Of a stretch of 64,000 bases of DNA, positions 8,186 through 15,890 are shown piece by piece. A program made the translations under genes and the position numbers. This DNA comes from Burkholderiaceae bacterium (GTDB taxonomy: Bacteria > Pseudomonadota > Gammaproteobacteria > Burkholderiales > Burkholderiaceae), in assembly GCA_021166835.1 (NCBI GenBank), contig JAJPEN010000002.1:21413-85412 (forward strand). The letters run 5' to 3'. The notes beneath the pieces were generated by a model. That model was not told the origin of the DNA. It searched no databases and saw only the letters and a list, made by a program, of their open reading frames with translations. The first letter of the stretch is position 1; each line of letters starts with the position of its first letter.

Positions 8186-8911
8186 GTGCCGACCCGCATG
8201 CTGCCCGAAGCCGGCAGGACCGCCATCGCCTGGAGCGCCGGCAAGGACTGCTGCCTCGCGCTGCTGCGCCTTCGCGAGCGCGGCATCGACGTCCAGACCT
8301 TCGTCACGATGTGCGAGCCCGACGGCCGCAGCAAGGCGCACGCGCTGCCGGCCGGACTGGTGGCGGCGCAGGTCGCGGCCTTCGGCGGCCGCTGGCTGCC
8401 GGTGCGCGTGCCGCCCGGCGAATACGCCGCGACCTTCGACGCGACGCTGCGGACGCTGCGCGAGACCGGGTATACACGCATGGCCTTCGGCGACGTCGAC
8501 CTGCAGGCGCATCGCGACTGGATCGAGGCCGCCTGCGCGAAGGCCGGGCTGCAGCCGCTGTTTCCGCTGTGGAGCGAAGCGCGCGACGCGCTGGCGAAAG
8601 AGGTGATCGCGCGCGGCATCCGCGCGCGCGTGGTCGTCGTCGACACCCGCTGGCTCGATGCATCGTTCGCCGGTGCCGACTACGACGCCGCGCTGCTCGC
8701 GCGCCTGCCCGCCGGCGTCTGTCCCTGCGGGGAGGAGGGCGAATTCCACACCTTCGTGTTCGATGCGCCCGGCATGAGTGCGCCATTGCCGATCCGCGAT
8801 GGCGCGCGGCGCGAAGCGGCATCGTCGCCGCCCTTCGCACCCACGGTGCACGTGTTCCAGGAGTTCGTTCTCGACGCGCCGGCGGCGCACGCGGGGAACG
8901 CGTCGCCGTGA
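8186..8911 (+). CDS. DUF71/COG2102-family PP-loop ATPase, B12-associated subgroup
   Basis: A 241-residue protein with the PP-loop AWSAGKDCCLAL (residues ~15-26; the motif is usually SGGKDS) and later EEGEFHTFVFDAP, both typical of the DUF71/Dph6-like family. Relatives in archaea and eukaryotes make diphthamide; a bacterial subgroup clusters with B12 genes and has been predicted to act in B12 metabolism. The exact reaction is unknown to me. GTG at 8186 gives the full ORF; ATG at 8198 is an alternative. It sits between two apparent gene remnants, and its stop overlaps the next small ORF (GTGA). Confidence 0.8.
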   Translation: MPTRMLPEAGRTAIAWSAGKDCCLALLRLRERGIDVQTFVTMCEPDGRSKAHALPAGLVAAQVAAFGGRWLPVRVPPGEYAATFDATLRTLRETGYTRMAFGDVDLQAHRDWIEAACAKAGLQPLFPLWSEARDALAKEVIARGIRARVVVVDTRWLDASFAGADYDAALLARLPAGVCPCGEEGEFHTFVFDAPGMSAPLPIRDGARREAASSPPFAPTVHVFQEFVLDAPAAHAGNASP

Positions 8912-9033
8912 CGGCCGCGATCGCGATCCCCGCAGCGATGCGGGTGGCGATGACGCTCGACCGCATCGTCGGCCAGCCGCCGGCCGCGCTGCGCAAGGCC
9001 TGCCGCCGCTGCACAGGGGAGCCTGCACGATGA
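8908..9033 (+). pseudogene. 41-codon micro-ORF, likely gutted remnant of cbiB/cobD (cobinamide-phosphate synthase), possibly fused to a neighbour's tail
   Basis: A GTG overlapping the preceding stop opens 41 codons that run into the cobQ start (stop TGA overlaps the cobQ ATG). The segment MTLDRIVGQPPA resembles the N-terminus of CbiB-type proteins (…ALDxLLGEPPA…), and the first residues are Ala/Ile-rich like its first membrane helix. The remaining ~15 residues (ALRKACRRCTGEPAR) do not continue CbiB; they may be the tail of cbiB or of a threonine-phosphate decarboxylase gene. Overlaps at both ends fit a deletion within an operon. Confidence 0.4.
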
Positions 9034-10535
9034 CCGCCGCCGCGATCATGGTGCTCGGCTGCACCAGCGGCGCCGGCAAGAGCTGGCTCGCCACGGCACT
9101 GTGTCGCTGGTACGCCGATCGCGGGCTGCGCGTCGCGCCGTTCAAGGCGCAGAACATGAGCAACCATGCGCGCGTGGTTGCGCTGCCCGGCAACCCCGGC
9201 GAGGCCGGCGAGATCGGCAGCGCGCAGTACTTCCAGGCGCTCGCCGCGCGCACCACGCCGCAGGTGCGCATGAACCCCGTACTGCTCAAGCCCGAGTCGG
9301 ACACGCGCAGCCAGGTCGTCGTCATGGGCCGCGTCGATCACGCACTGGCGGGGGTGCCGTGGCGCGAGCGCAGCGCGCTGCTGTGGCAACACGCGGCCGA
9401 TGCGCTGGCCGGCCTGCGCGAGGACTTCGACCTGCTCGTCGTCGAAGGCGCGGGCTCGCCCGCCGAGATCAATCTCGCGGCGAGCGACTTCGTGAACACG
9501 CGCACCGCGCTGGCCGCCGATGCCGCATGCCTGCTGGTGGCCGACATCGATCGCGGCGGCGCCTTCGCGCACCTGTACGGCACCCATGCGCTGATGGACG
9601 CGGCCGTGCGCGAGCGCCTGCGCGGCTTCGTGCTGAACCGGTTTCGCGGCGATCCCGCGCTGCTCGCGCCGGCGCCGCAGCTGCTGCAGCAGCGCACCGG
9701 CGTGCCGACGGTGGCGGTGCTGCCGATGCTGCGCGATCACGGACTGCCCGAGGAGGACGCCGTACCCGACTCCGCCCCCGGAACCGGAGTGCGCATCGTC
9801 GTGCTCGCCGGCCCGCACGCGAGCAACCTCGACGAGTTCGAGCCGCTGCGCACCGCCGGCGCCTCGCTGGCCTTCTCGCGCGACGCGACCGCGGTCGCGC
9901 AGGCCGACTGGCTGGTGCTGCCGGGCAGCAAGCACAGCCGCGCCGATCTCGCGTGGCTGCGCGCGAGCGGCCTCGATGCATCGGTGCGCGCGCACGTCGC
10001 GCGCGGCAAGCCGCTGCTGGCGATCTGCGGCGGCCTGCAGATCGCCGGTGTGCGCATCGACGATCCGCTCGGCGTGGAGGGCGGCTCGAAGAGCGCGCCG
10101 CCGGGCTGCGACGACGGCCTCGGCCTGCTGCCGATCGCCACCCGCTTCGCGCCGGCCAAGACGCTCGCGCGCACGCGGGCATGCTTCGCCCGCCTCGATG
10201 GCCCGTGGGCCGCACTGTCGGGTCTCGAAGTCGACGGCTACGAGATCCACCACGGCGAGAGCGCACCGCTCGGCGACGCACTGCACGCCGAGGGCGCCGG
10301 TCAGCCCGCACTGCGCGTCGCGCTGAACGGCGCCGGCGGCGCATCGCCGCTCGGCTGGCAGCTCGGCCCGATCCTGGCCATCTACCTGCACGGCATCTTC
10401 GAGAACCCTGAGGTCGTGCGCGCGCTGTTCGGCCGCGGCGCGCGTCCGCTCGATGCGGTGTTCGACACGCTCGCCGAGCACGTCGACGCGCATTTCGATC
10501 CCGGCTTCCTGTTGTCGCTGATGGAGACCCGTTGA
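9030..10535 (+). CDS. cobQ: Cobyric acid synthase (glutamine-hydrolysing)
   Basis: A 501-residue amidotransferase that amidates adenosylcobyrinate a,c-diamide at positions b, d, e and g. The N-terminal P-loop-like VLGCTSGAGKSW is followed by PFKAQNMSNHA, a CobQ hallmark. The C-terminal GATase domain has the nucleophile in LLAICGGLQI (Cys ~333) and a late catalytic His in LHGIFEN (~454). The length is normal and the gene looks intact, which is puzzling because the genes feeding it (cobO-type) and draining it (cbiB) look lost here. Confidence 0.95.
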   Translation: MTAAAIMVLGCTSGAGKSWLATALCRWYADRGLRVAPFKAQNMSNHARVVALPGNPGEAGEIGSAQYFQALAARTTPQVRMNPVLLKPESDTRSQVVVMGRVDHALAGVPWRERSALLWQHAADALAGLREDFDLLVVEGAGSPAEINLAASDFVNTRTALAADAACLLVADIDRGGAFAHLYGTHALMDAAVRERLRGFVLNRFRGDPALLAPAPQLLQQRTGVPTVAVLPMLRDHGLPEEDAVPDSAPGTGVRIVVLAGPHASNLDEFEPLRTAGASLAFSRDATAVAQADWLVLPGSKHSRADLAWLRASGLDASVRAHVARGKPLLAICGGLQIAGVRIDDPLGVEGGSKSAPPGCDDGLGLLPIATRFAPAKTLARTRACFARLDGPWAALSGLEVDGYEIHHGESAPLGDALHAEGAGQPALRVALNGAGGASPLGWQLGPILAIYLHGIFENPEVVRALFGRGARPLDAVFDTLAEHVDAHFDPGFLLSLMETR

Positions 10536-11596
10536 TGAACGCAACCGTGCAGGACGGCCCGGCCGTGCTTCCCGCGATCGAGCCGATCACCGATCCCGCG
10601 CTGCAGGCGCGCATTGCGCATCGCATCGAGCGCAAGACGATGCCGCGCGGCGCGCTCGGCCGCGTCGAGAGCCTCGCGCTGCAGCTCGGACTGATCCTGC
10701 GCAGCGAAACGCCGCTGCTGCATGCGCCGCAAATGCTGGTGTTCGCCGCCGACCATGGAATCGCCGCGCAGGGCGTCTCGGCCTACCCACGGGACGTGAC
10801 CGCACAGATGGTCGAGAACATGCTGGCCGGCGGCGCCGCGATCAGCGTGTTCGCGCGGCAGATGGGGCTCGCGCTGACGGTGATCGACGCCGGCATCGCC
10901 GCCGACATCGCGCCGCGCGCCGGCCTGCTTTCGCGCCGCGTCGCACACGGCACGCGCGACGCGAGCGTCGAGCCGGCGATGAGCGACGCGCAGTGCGCGC
11001 AGGCGATCCGCGCCGGCATCGACGTGGTGCGCGACGCGCCGGGCAACGTCGTGCTCTTCGGCGAGATGGGCATCGGCAACACGTCCAGCGCCGCGCTGCT
11101 GCTGTCGCGCGTGGCGGGCGTGCCGCTGGCCGACGCGGTCGGTCGCGGCACCGGCCTGGACAACGCCGGACTCGCGCGCAAGCGCGCGGTGCTCGCGCGA
11201 ACGCTGGCGCGTCACGCCGATGCGATGCAGCCGCTGCAGGCGCTGGCGGCCTTCGGCGGCTTCGAGATCGCGATGATGGTCGGCGCGCTGCTGCAGGCCG
11301 CGCACGAGCGCCGCGTGATCGTGCTCGACGGCTTCGTGGTCGGCGCCGCGGCGCTGGTCGCGCAGGCGATCGCGCCGCCGATTCGCGGCTACTGCGTGTT
11401 CGCGCACCACGGCGCCGAACACGGGCACGCGGCGATGCTGGCGGCGATGCGCGCGCAGCCGCTGCTCGCGCTCGATCTTCGACTCGGCGAAGGTTCGGGC
11501 GCGGCGCTGGCCTGGCCGCTCGTCGACGCGGCGGCGCGCATGCTCGCCGAGATGGCGAGCTTCGAGTCGGCGGGAGTGTCGGATCGTGCGAACTGA
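10535..11596 (+). CDS. cobT: Nicotinate-nucleotide--dimethylbenzimidazole phosphoribosyltransferase
   Basis: A 353-residue CobT that activates dimethylbenzimidazole to alpha-ribazole-5'-phosphate. Characteristic stretches are KTMPRGALGRVESLALQLG, VFAADHGIAAQGVSAYP, GEMGIGNTSSAALL and, near the end, the catalytic-Glu segment LRLGEGSGAAL. ATG at 10535 overlaps the cobQ stop (TGATG); TTG at 10532 is also possible. Its stop lies inside the first unit of a 12-bp tandem repeat shared with the start of cobS. Confidence 0.95.
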   Translation: MNATVQDGPAVLPAIEPITDPALQARIAHRIERKTMPRGALGRVESLALQLGLILRSETPLLHAPQMLVFAADHGIAAQGVSAYPRDVTAQMVENMLAGGAAISVFARQMGLALTVIDAGIAADIAPRAGLLSRRVAHGTRDASVEPAMSDAQCAQAIRAGIDVVRDAPGNVVLFGEMGIGNTSSAALLLSRVAGVPLADAVGRGTGLDNAGLARKRAVLARTLARHADAMQPLQALAAFGGFEIAMMVGALLQAAHERRVIVLDGFVVGAAALVAQAIAPPIRGYCVFAHHGAEHGHAAMLAAMRAQPLLALDLRLGEGSGAALAWPLVDAAARMLAEMASFESAGVSDRAN

Positions 11597-11645
11597 GGTG
11601 CGAACTGAGACGCGAACCGGCATGCGAACCGGGATGCGAACCGAG
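11586..11645 (+). repeat. Five-copy 12-bp tandem repeat across the cobT/cobS junction
   Basis: Units of GTGCGAACTGAG and variants start at 11586, 11598, 11610, 11622 and 11634. The first two copies are identical; the others differ at a few bases. The repeat holds the cobT stop codon and, in the cobS frame, encodes RTE/RTG units. Four of the five units begin with a usable start codon (GTG, GTG, ATG, ATG). Confidence 0.9.
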
Positions 11646-12473
11646 CGATCGACGCGAAGGCCGCCCGGCGGCGGTGCGCTGCACGAGCTGCGGCTGCTCG
11701 GCATCGCGCTGCAGTTCCTCACGCGCGTGCCGGTGCGCGTCGGCCGCTTCGAGCCGTCGTGGCTCGCCGACAGCGCGCGCCATTTTCCGCTGGTGGGCGC
11801 GTTGGTAGGCGCCTTCGGCGCCGCCACGCTGTGGGGCGCAGCGACGCTGTGGCCGCTGCCGCTCGCGGTGACGTTGTCGATGGCAGCCACGGCCTGGATC
11901 ACCGGCGGCTTTCACGAGGACGGCCTGGCCGACACCTGCGACGGCCTGGGCGGCGCCGTCGATCGCGAGAAGGCGCTAGCGATCATGAAGGACTCGCGGC
12001 TGGGCACCTACGGCGCGCTCGGCCTGCTGTTCGTGCTCGGCCTGAAGGCGTGTGCATTGTGGACGCTGTCCACCGAGTCCGTCGCGCTCGCCGCCGGCGC
12101 GCTGGTGCTCGCGCATGGCGTCTCGCGCGCGGGCGCGGTCACCGTGATGGCCCTGCTGCCCTACGGCGGCGATCCCCGCCAGGCGAAGGCGCTGCCGATG
12201 GCGCAGCGCGCCGGCATGCAGCTGGCGCTGGCGGCGCTGGCGTGGATCGCGGCCTTCGTCGTCTCGGCGTGGCTGGCGATGCCGGATCGCTTCACCCCCG
12301 CGCGTATCGCGCTCGCGCTCGGCTGTGCGGCAGCGGTGGTGCTCGGCTGCGCGGCCTGGCTGCGCAGCCGGCTGGACGGTTACACGGGCGACACGCTCGG
12401 CGCCGTCCAGCAACTCAGCGAGCTGGCGATGTACCTGGCGCTCTGCGCACTGCCGGGCGCCGGCACGCCGTGA
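11586..12473 (+). CDS. cobS: Adenosylcobinamide-GDP ribazoletransferase (cobalamin synthase)
   Basis: A polytopic membrane enzyme joining adenosylcobinamide-GDP and alpha-ribazole (phosphate) to give adenosylcobalamin (phosphate). The core starts LHELRLLGIALQFLTRVPV and contains HEDGLADTCDGLGG with the catalytic acidic residues, then LGTYGALGL, as in CobS/CobV. The start is ambiguous: GTG 11586, GTG 11598, ATG 11622 and ATG 11634 are all in frame inside the 12-bp repeat, and the first ~25 residues are repeat-encoded. 295 residues from the first GTG; the family is usually ~250. Confidence 0.93.
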   Translation: MRTEVRTETRTGMRTGMRTERSTRRPPGGGALHELRLLGIALQFLTRVPVRVGRFEPSWLADSARHFPLVGALVGAFGAATLWGAATLWPLPLAVTLSMAATAWITGGFHEDGLADTCDGLGGAVDREKALAIMKDSRLGTYGALGLLFVLGLKACALWTLSTESVALAAGALVLAHGVSRAGAVTVMALLPYGGDPRQAKALPMAQRAGMQLALAALAWIAAFVVSAWLAMPDRFTPARIALALGCAAAVVLGCAAWLRSRLDGYTGDTLGAVQQLSELAMYLALCALPGAGTP

Positions 12474-13036
12474 GCGTCGACGCCGAGCTGCTCGTCTGGC
12501 GCCACCCCAGGCCGATCGACGCCGCCGGGCGCTGCATCGGCCGCACCGACCTGCGCGTCGATCCGCGGCGCGCGCGCCGGCTCGCCGACCGCGTCGCAGC
12601 CACCGCGCGGCGCGAACATCTCCCGCGCGAGATATGGACTTCGCCGCTGGCGCGTTGCGCCGACGTCGGTCGCGTGCTCGCACGTCGTCATCGCTTCGTT
12701 CACCGCATCGACCCCCGGCTCGCCGAACTCGACTTCGGCGCATGGGACGGCCTGACCTGGAGCGCGATCTCTCCGGCCGAGGTTGCCCGCTGGGAAGCCG
12801 ATTTCGCGCACGCTGCTCCGGGCGGCGGCGAGTCGTTGGCGGCACTGGCAGCGCGCGTGCGCGACTTCCTGCGCGACCGCGCGACGCTCCGTCGCGCCGG
12901 CGCCGTGCTCGTCGTAGGACATGCCGGATGGATCCAGGCCGCGCAGCTGAAGCCTGGGAACCTGCCCGGCGCCAGGCAGTGGCCGGCGCCGCTCCCCTAC
13001 GGTGGGTCGGTGCGGCTGCGGTTCGCCGGCGCATAG
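12470..13036 (+). CDS. cobC: Alpha-ribazole phosphatase (histidine phosphatase family)
   Basis: A 188-residue phosphoglycerate-mutase-like phosphatase. LVWRHPRPIDAAGRCIGRTD carries the catalytic RH at ~10-11; RHPRP in place of RHGE is common in betaproteobacterial CobC. IWTSPLARC, AELDFGAWDG and VVGHAGWIQA (second catalytic His) complete the fold. It would remove the 5'-phosphate of the nucleotide loop at the end of B12 assembly. The GTG overlaps the cobS stop (GTGA), and the gene closes the operon against a livF fragment. Confidence 0.88.
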   Translation: MSVDAELLVWRHPRPIDAAGRCIGRTDLRVDPRRARRLADRVAATARREHLPREIWTSPLARCADVGRVLARRHRFVHRIDPRLAELDFGAWDGLTWSAISPAEVARWEADFAHAAPGGGESLAALAARVRDFLRDRATLRRAGAVLVVGHAGWIQAAQLKPGNLPGARQWPAPLPYGGSVRLRFAGA

Positions 13037-13170
13037 AGTCCTCCCTGGGACTCGCGCCGCTGGTGATCAATCAGATCTTCGCTGTACTTTCACGCGTGCG
13101 GAGCGGCGGCACGACGATCCTGGCTGTGGAGCGGAATGCCGCCGCCTCGCTGACTATCGCAGATCGGGGC
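13036..13170 (+). pseudogene. Remnant of a LIV-type ABC transporter ATPase (livF-like) C-terminal part
   Basis: In the frame ATA-GAG from 13033, about 44 codons read SSLGLAPLVINQIFAVLSR and then GGTTILAVERNAAASLTIADR. This matches LivF ATPases from just after Walker B (DEPSLGLAP…) through the H-loop region (…ILLVEQNAxxALxxADRGY). There is no start, Walker A or signature; the match begins at the cobC stop and ends near 13170. It lies on the strand opposite to the intact liv genes and is not a copy of their livF, whose same region reads VGLAPKVVDEMF. Confidence 0.75.
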
Positions 13171-13198
13171 ATTATCGCCGCACTTCGCAGCAGCTTCC

Positions 13199-14347
13199 TC
13201 ACGGCTCGTACGTGTGGTAAGCGTTGCCCCGGATCTGGCGCATCACGACCTCTCTGGTCCGTGTAAACGCGTCGTGCACGTCCGGGCTGAAGTTCACCTT
13301 GGTCCCCGGAGTCCCGACGGCGGTAGGCCATTCATGCGTGGCTTCAGCCGCATCCCGAAGTCCCTCGCGCATCGGTCCCCCGCGCTCGAGCGCTTCGACG
13401 ATGAGACGCATGAGTTCCCACGTCTGCACGGAGAACCCCAGCTTTGCCTTGTCACCCATTACAGGCGTCAACTTTTCGACGATCGCCTTCACTTCCGGGC
13501 GGTTAAAGTCCACGGCATCGGGAAATATGAAGCCGTTGCCCGCGTCCCCAACGAGCCCCATGAAGCTGGGCGCCGCGAGAACGAAACTGCCGAGGGGTTG
13601 AGCCTTTACGCCAAGCTGCCGGTGCGTTTTCAGATAGTTGGCCAGGTCGGGGACCGAGGCGCCGGCGAGGAGGACGAAATCGGCTCCGCTGCGACGCACA
13701 TTGAGCGCTTGCGCCGTGACCTCCCCGGACCCAGGGGTCACCTGCTCGATTGCGACGACCGCCAGGCCCGCACGCTTGAGGGATTCGATGTACGCGTCGG
13801 ATACGAGAAGACCGGTTTCCGTCGCGTCCCGCACCACCGCTACCTTGGCGTCGGCGTTCTTCCGCTTGATGAAGTCCGCGATCGCCCGCCCGGCAATGCT
13901 GTCTCGCATGGCCATGCGAAAGTAATAGCGCTTGGGTGGAGTCGTGCTCAACCGTTCGGCGGTGTTCCCGCTGAAGATCGGGATGCGAAGCTCCTCCGCC
14001 CTGGCTTGGGCCGCAAGCCCCGTGGTGGAGCCGCTGATCGACAGGAGCGCCACGACTCCCTGTGAGGCGAGTTTCTCGACCTTTTGCGTGGCGATCGCCG
14101 GATTGAGCTCGTCGTCTTCGTACAGCATGCGGATCGGGCGGCCACGCACGCCGCCCTCGGCATTTTTCAGCTTGACGAAAGCTTCTATAGCGTCCTTTTG
14201 CAGCAGCGAGTAATACGACGCCTGCTTTGCCACGTCGAGGTGAGCGCCGATCAGGATCGGCTCCGGTGTCTGAGCGAAAACGCCCATCGAAGCCGTGGTT
14301 GCGGCGCAGGCGAGAAGAAACGTTCGTTTGCTTGCATGAATGGTCAT
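13199..14347 (-). CDS. livK: Branched-chain-amino-acid-type ABC transporter substrate-binding protein
   Basis: A 382-residue periplasmic binding protein of the LivJ/LivK family with a signal peptide (FLLACAATTASMGVFAQ). The mature part has ILIGAHLDVAKQASYYSL, GVRGRPIRMLYEDDELNP and ALLSISGSTTGLAAQ. The ATG is preceded by GGAGGAG. It is the last gene of a minus-strand liv operon. With a beta-keto acid cleavage enzyme at the head of the operon, the ligand may be an organic or aromatic acid rather than an amino acid. Confidence 0.86.
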   Translation of the reverse strand: MTIHASKRTFLLACAATTASMGVFAQTPEPILIGAHLDVAKQASYYSLLQKDAIEAFVKLKNAEGGVRGRPIRMLYEDDELNPAIATQKVEKLASQGVVALLSISGSTTGLAAQARAEELRIPIFSGNTAERLSTTPPKRYYFRMAMRDSIAGRAIADFIKRKNADAKVAVVRDATETGLLVSDAYIESLKRAGLAVVAIEQVTPGSGEVTAQALNVRRSGADFVLLAGASVPDLANYLKTHRQLGVKAQPLGSFVLAAPSFMGLVGDAGNGFIFPDAVDFNRPEVKAIVEKLTPVMGDKAKLGFSVQTWELMRLIVEALERGGPMREGLRDAAEATHEWPTAVGTPGTKVNFSPDVHDAFTRTREVVMRQIRGNAYHTYEP

Positions 14348-14404
14348 CGGAATCTCCTCCGGATTCGGTCTTTCACTGCGACAAGCAGAAAGCGAGGGCC
14401 TGCG

Positions 14405-15139
14405 TCACCCTCCGAGATAAAGCTTCTTCAACGCATTCGATTCCTTCAACTCGGAACTCGGAGCGTCCAGAGCGACGGTGCCTGAACGAAGCACGAGCGC
14501 ACGGTCGGCAAGATCGAGCGCCGGCGGTACGCGTTGCTCTGCGACGACTATGGTGAGGCCCTCGCTCTTGAGCCTGGCAAGAGCCGAAAACATCTCGTCG
14601 ACGACCTTCGGCGCAAGGCCGACGGTCGGTTCGTCGAGCAGCAGTACCTTCGGCCGGCCGATGAGCGCCCGGGCCACCGCAAGCATCTGCTGCTCGCCTC
14701 CCGAAAGCGTGCCGGCCACCTGGCGACGCCGCTGCGCGAGGCGTGGAAAGAGTTCGAGCGCGAGGCCCTCGGCCGCAGCACGATTCGCATAACGGCCCTG
14801 GCTGCGCAGGATGAAGGCTCCCGCCCGAAGGTTCTCCTCGACCGTGAGCGCACCGAAGAGGTGCCTGCCCTCGGGAACGAGAGCCAAGCCGAGACGAGCG
14901 ATCTTGTGAGCCGGGAGCTGCGTGATTTCCCGTTGCTCGAAAAGAACCTGCCCGGTGCGGCGCACGAGCGCTCCGACGAGGCTGCGAAGAAGCGTCGTTT
15001 TCCCGGAGCCGTTCGCGCCGAGCAGCGCAAGGCACGCACCTCGCGGGAGATTCCAGCTGGCGCCGTGCAACACTTCCACGGAGCCGTAGCTGGCTCCGAG
15101 TTCCCGAGCGGAAAGGATTGATTGCTCTTCACCGGCCAA
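14405..15139 (-). CDS. livF: LIV-type ABC transporter ATP-binding protein
   Basis: A 244-residue LivF ATPase. Walker A GANGSGKTT, signature LSGGEQQ, Walker B LLLDEPTVGLAP and the late VVAEQRVPPALDLADRA are present. No ATG or GTG fits: TTG at 15139 is preceded by GGAGG with a 6-nt gap and lies 11 nt inside the livG 3' end, which argues for it. A longer frame runs upstream into livG but has no supporting ribosome site. It pairs with livG to energise livH/livM. Confidence 0.88.
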   Translation of the reverse strand: MAGEEQSILSARELGASYGSVEVLHGASWNLPRGACLALLGANGSGKTTLLRSLVGALVRRTGQVLFEQREITQLPAHKIARLGLALVPEGRHLFGALTVEENLRAGAFILRSQGRYANRAAAEGLALELFPRLAQRRRQVAGTLSGGEQQMLAVARALIGRPKVLLLDEPTVGLAPKVVDEMFSALARLKSEGLTIVVAEQRVPPALDLADRALVLRSGTVALDAPSSELKESNALKKLYLGG

Positions 15140-15890
15140 GATACGCCTCCAGCACCGCCGGGTTTTCCTGCACGTCTCGGGGCTCCCCGGCCGCGATCGT
15201 GATGCCCCCGTCGAGGACGACAACCCGGTCGGCGAGCGCCATCACGAACGGCACGTTGTGCTCGACCACGAGTACCGTCATCCCCCTTTCGCGAGCACCG
15301 AGAATCGCCGTGCGTAACTGCCCGAGCTCGATCTCGCTCAGACCCGCCCCGGGCTCATCCAGAAGAAGCAGCCGCGGCTCTGCAGCCATCGCGCGCGCCA
15401 CGGCGACGAGCCGTTGCTGGCCGTATGAAAGGGTGTGCACGGGCCGGCCTGCCAGGTGCGCGATGCCGGCGAGATCGAGCGCTCGTTCGACTCCCGCGAT
15501 GGTGCAGCCCAGGCGTGCTCGAAAACCACGCGCGTGCACCAAGTTTTCCAGCCAGCCCATTCGCGAACCGCGCTCCGCGCCGACGAGCACGTTTTCGCCC
15601 ACCGAGAGGCTCGGAAAAAGATGAACGAGCTGGAACGTGCGGCCAAGGCCGAGCCGTGCAATCGCGTGTGCGGGAAGACCTGCGATCTCCCGGCCGAACA
15701 GCCGGATCGAACCCGAGGTCGGATTGGCTTCGCCCGCAATGAGATTGAACAGGGTCGACTTGCCGGCACCGTTGGGACCGATCAGCGCGCAGATTTCGCC
15801 TCCACTGATGGCGAAGGACACTTCGTTCACTGCGACGAGGCCGCCGAAGCGCTTGGTGACCCGATGCACCCGCAGTGCCGCCTCGCTCAC
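15129..15890 (-). CDS. livG: LIV-type ABC transporter ATP-binding protein
   Basis: A 253-residue LivG ATPase with Walker A GPNGAGKST (~37-45), GRTFQLVHLFPSLSVGENV, signature LSYGQQR, Walker B LLLDEPGAGLS and VEHNVPFVMALAD. The usual Gly-Gly of the signature is Tyr-Gly, as is common in LivG. The GTG at 15890 overlaps the livM stop (GTGA). Cytoplasmic partner of livF. Confidence 0.9.
   Translation of the reverse strand: MSEAALRVHRVTKRFGGLVAVNEVSFAISGGEICALIGPNGAGKSTLFNLIAGEANPTSGSIRLFGREIAGLPAHAIARLGLGRTFQLVHLFPSLSVGENVLVGAERGSRMGWLENLVHARGFRARLGCTIAGVERALDLAGIAHLAGRPVHTLSYGQQRLVAVARAMAAEPRLLLLDEPGAGLSEIELGQLRTAILGARERGMTVLVVEHNVPFVMALADRVVVLDGGITIAAGEPRDVQENPAVLEAYLGR

Noticed and set aside
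12470..13036. RHPRP in place of RHGE in CobC considered as loss of the active site
   Set aside because: The catalytic Arg-His pair is kept, and this variant is common in betaproteobacterial alpha-ribazole phosphatases.
12325..13266. A 313-codon plus-strand frame overlapping cobS and cobC
   Set aside because: Most of it is a shadow of cobS/cobC; only the last ~45 codons resemble a protein (LivF), and these are reported as a remnant.
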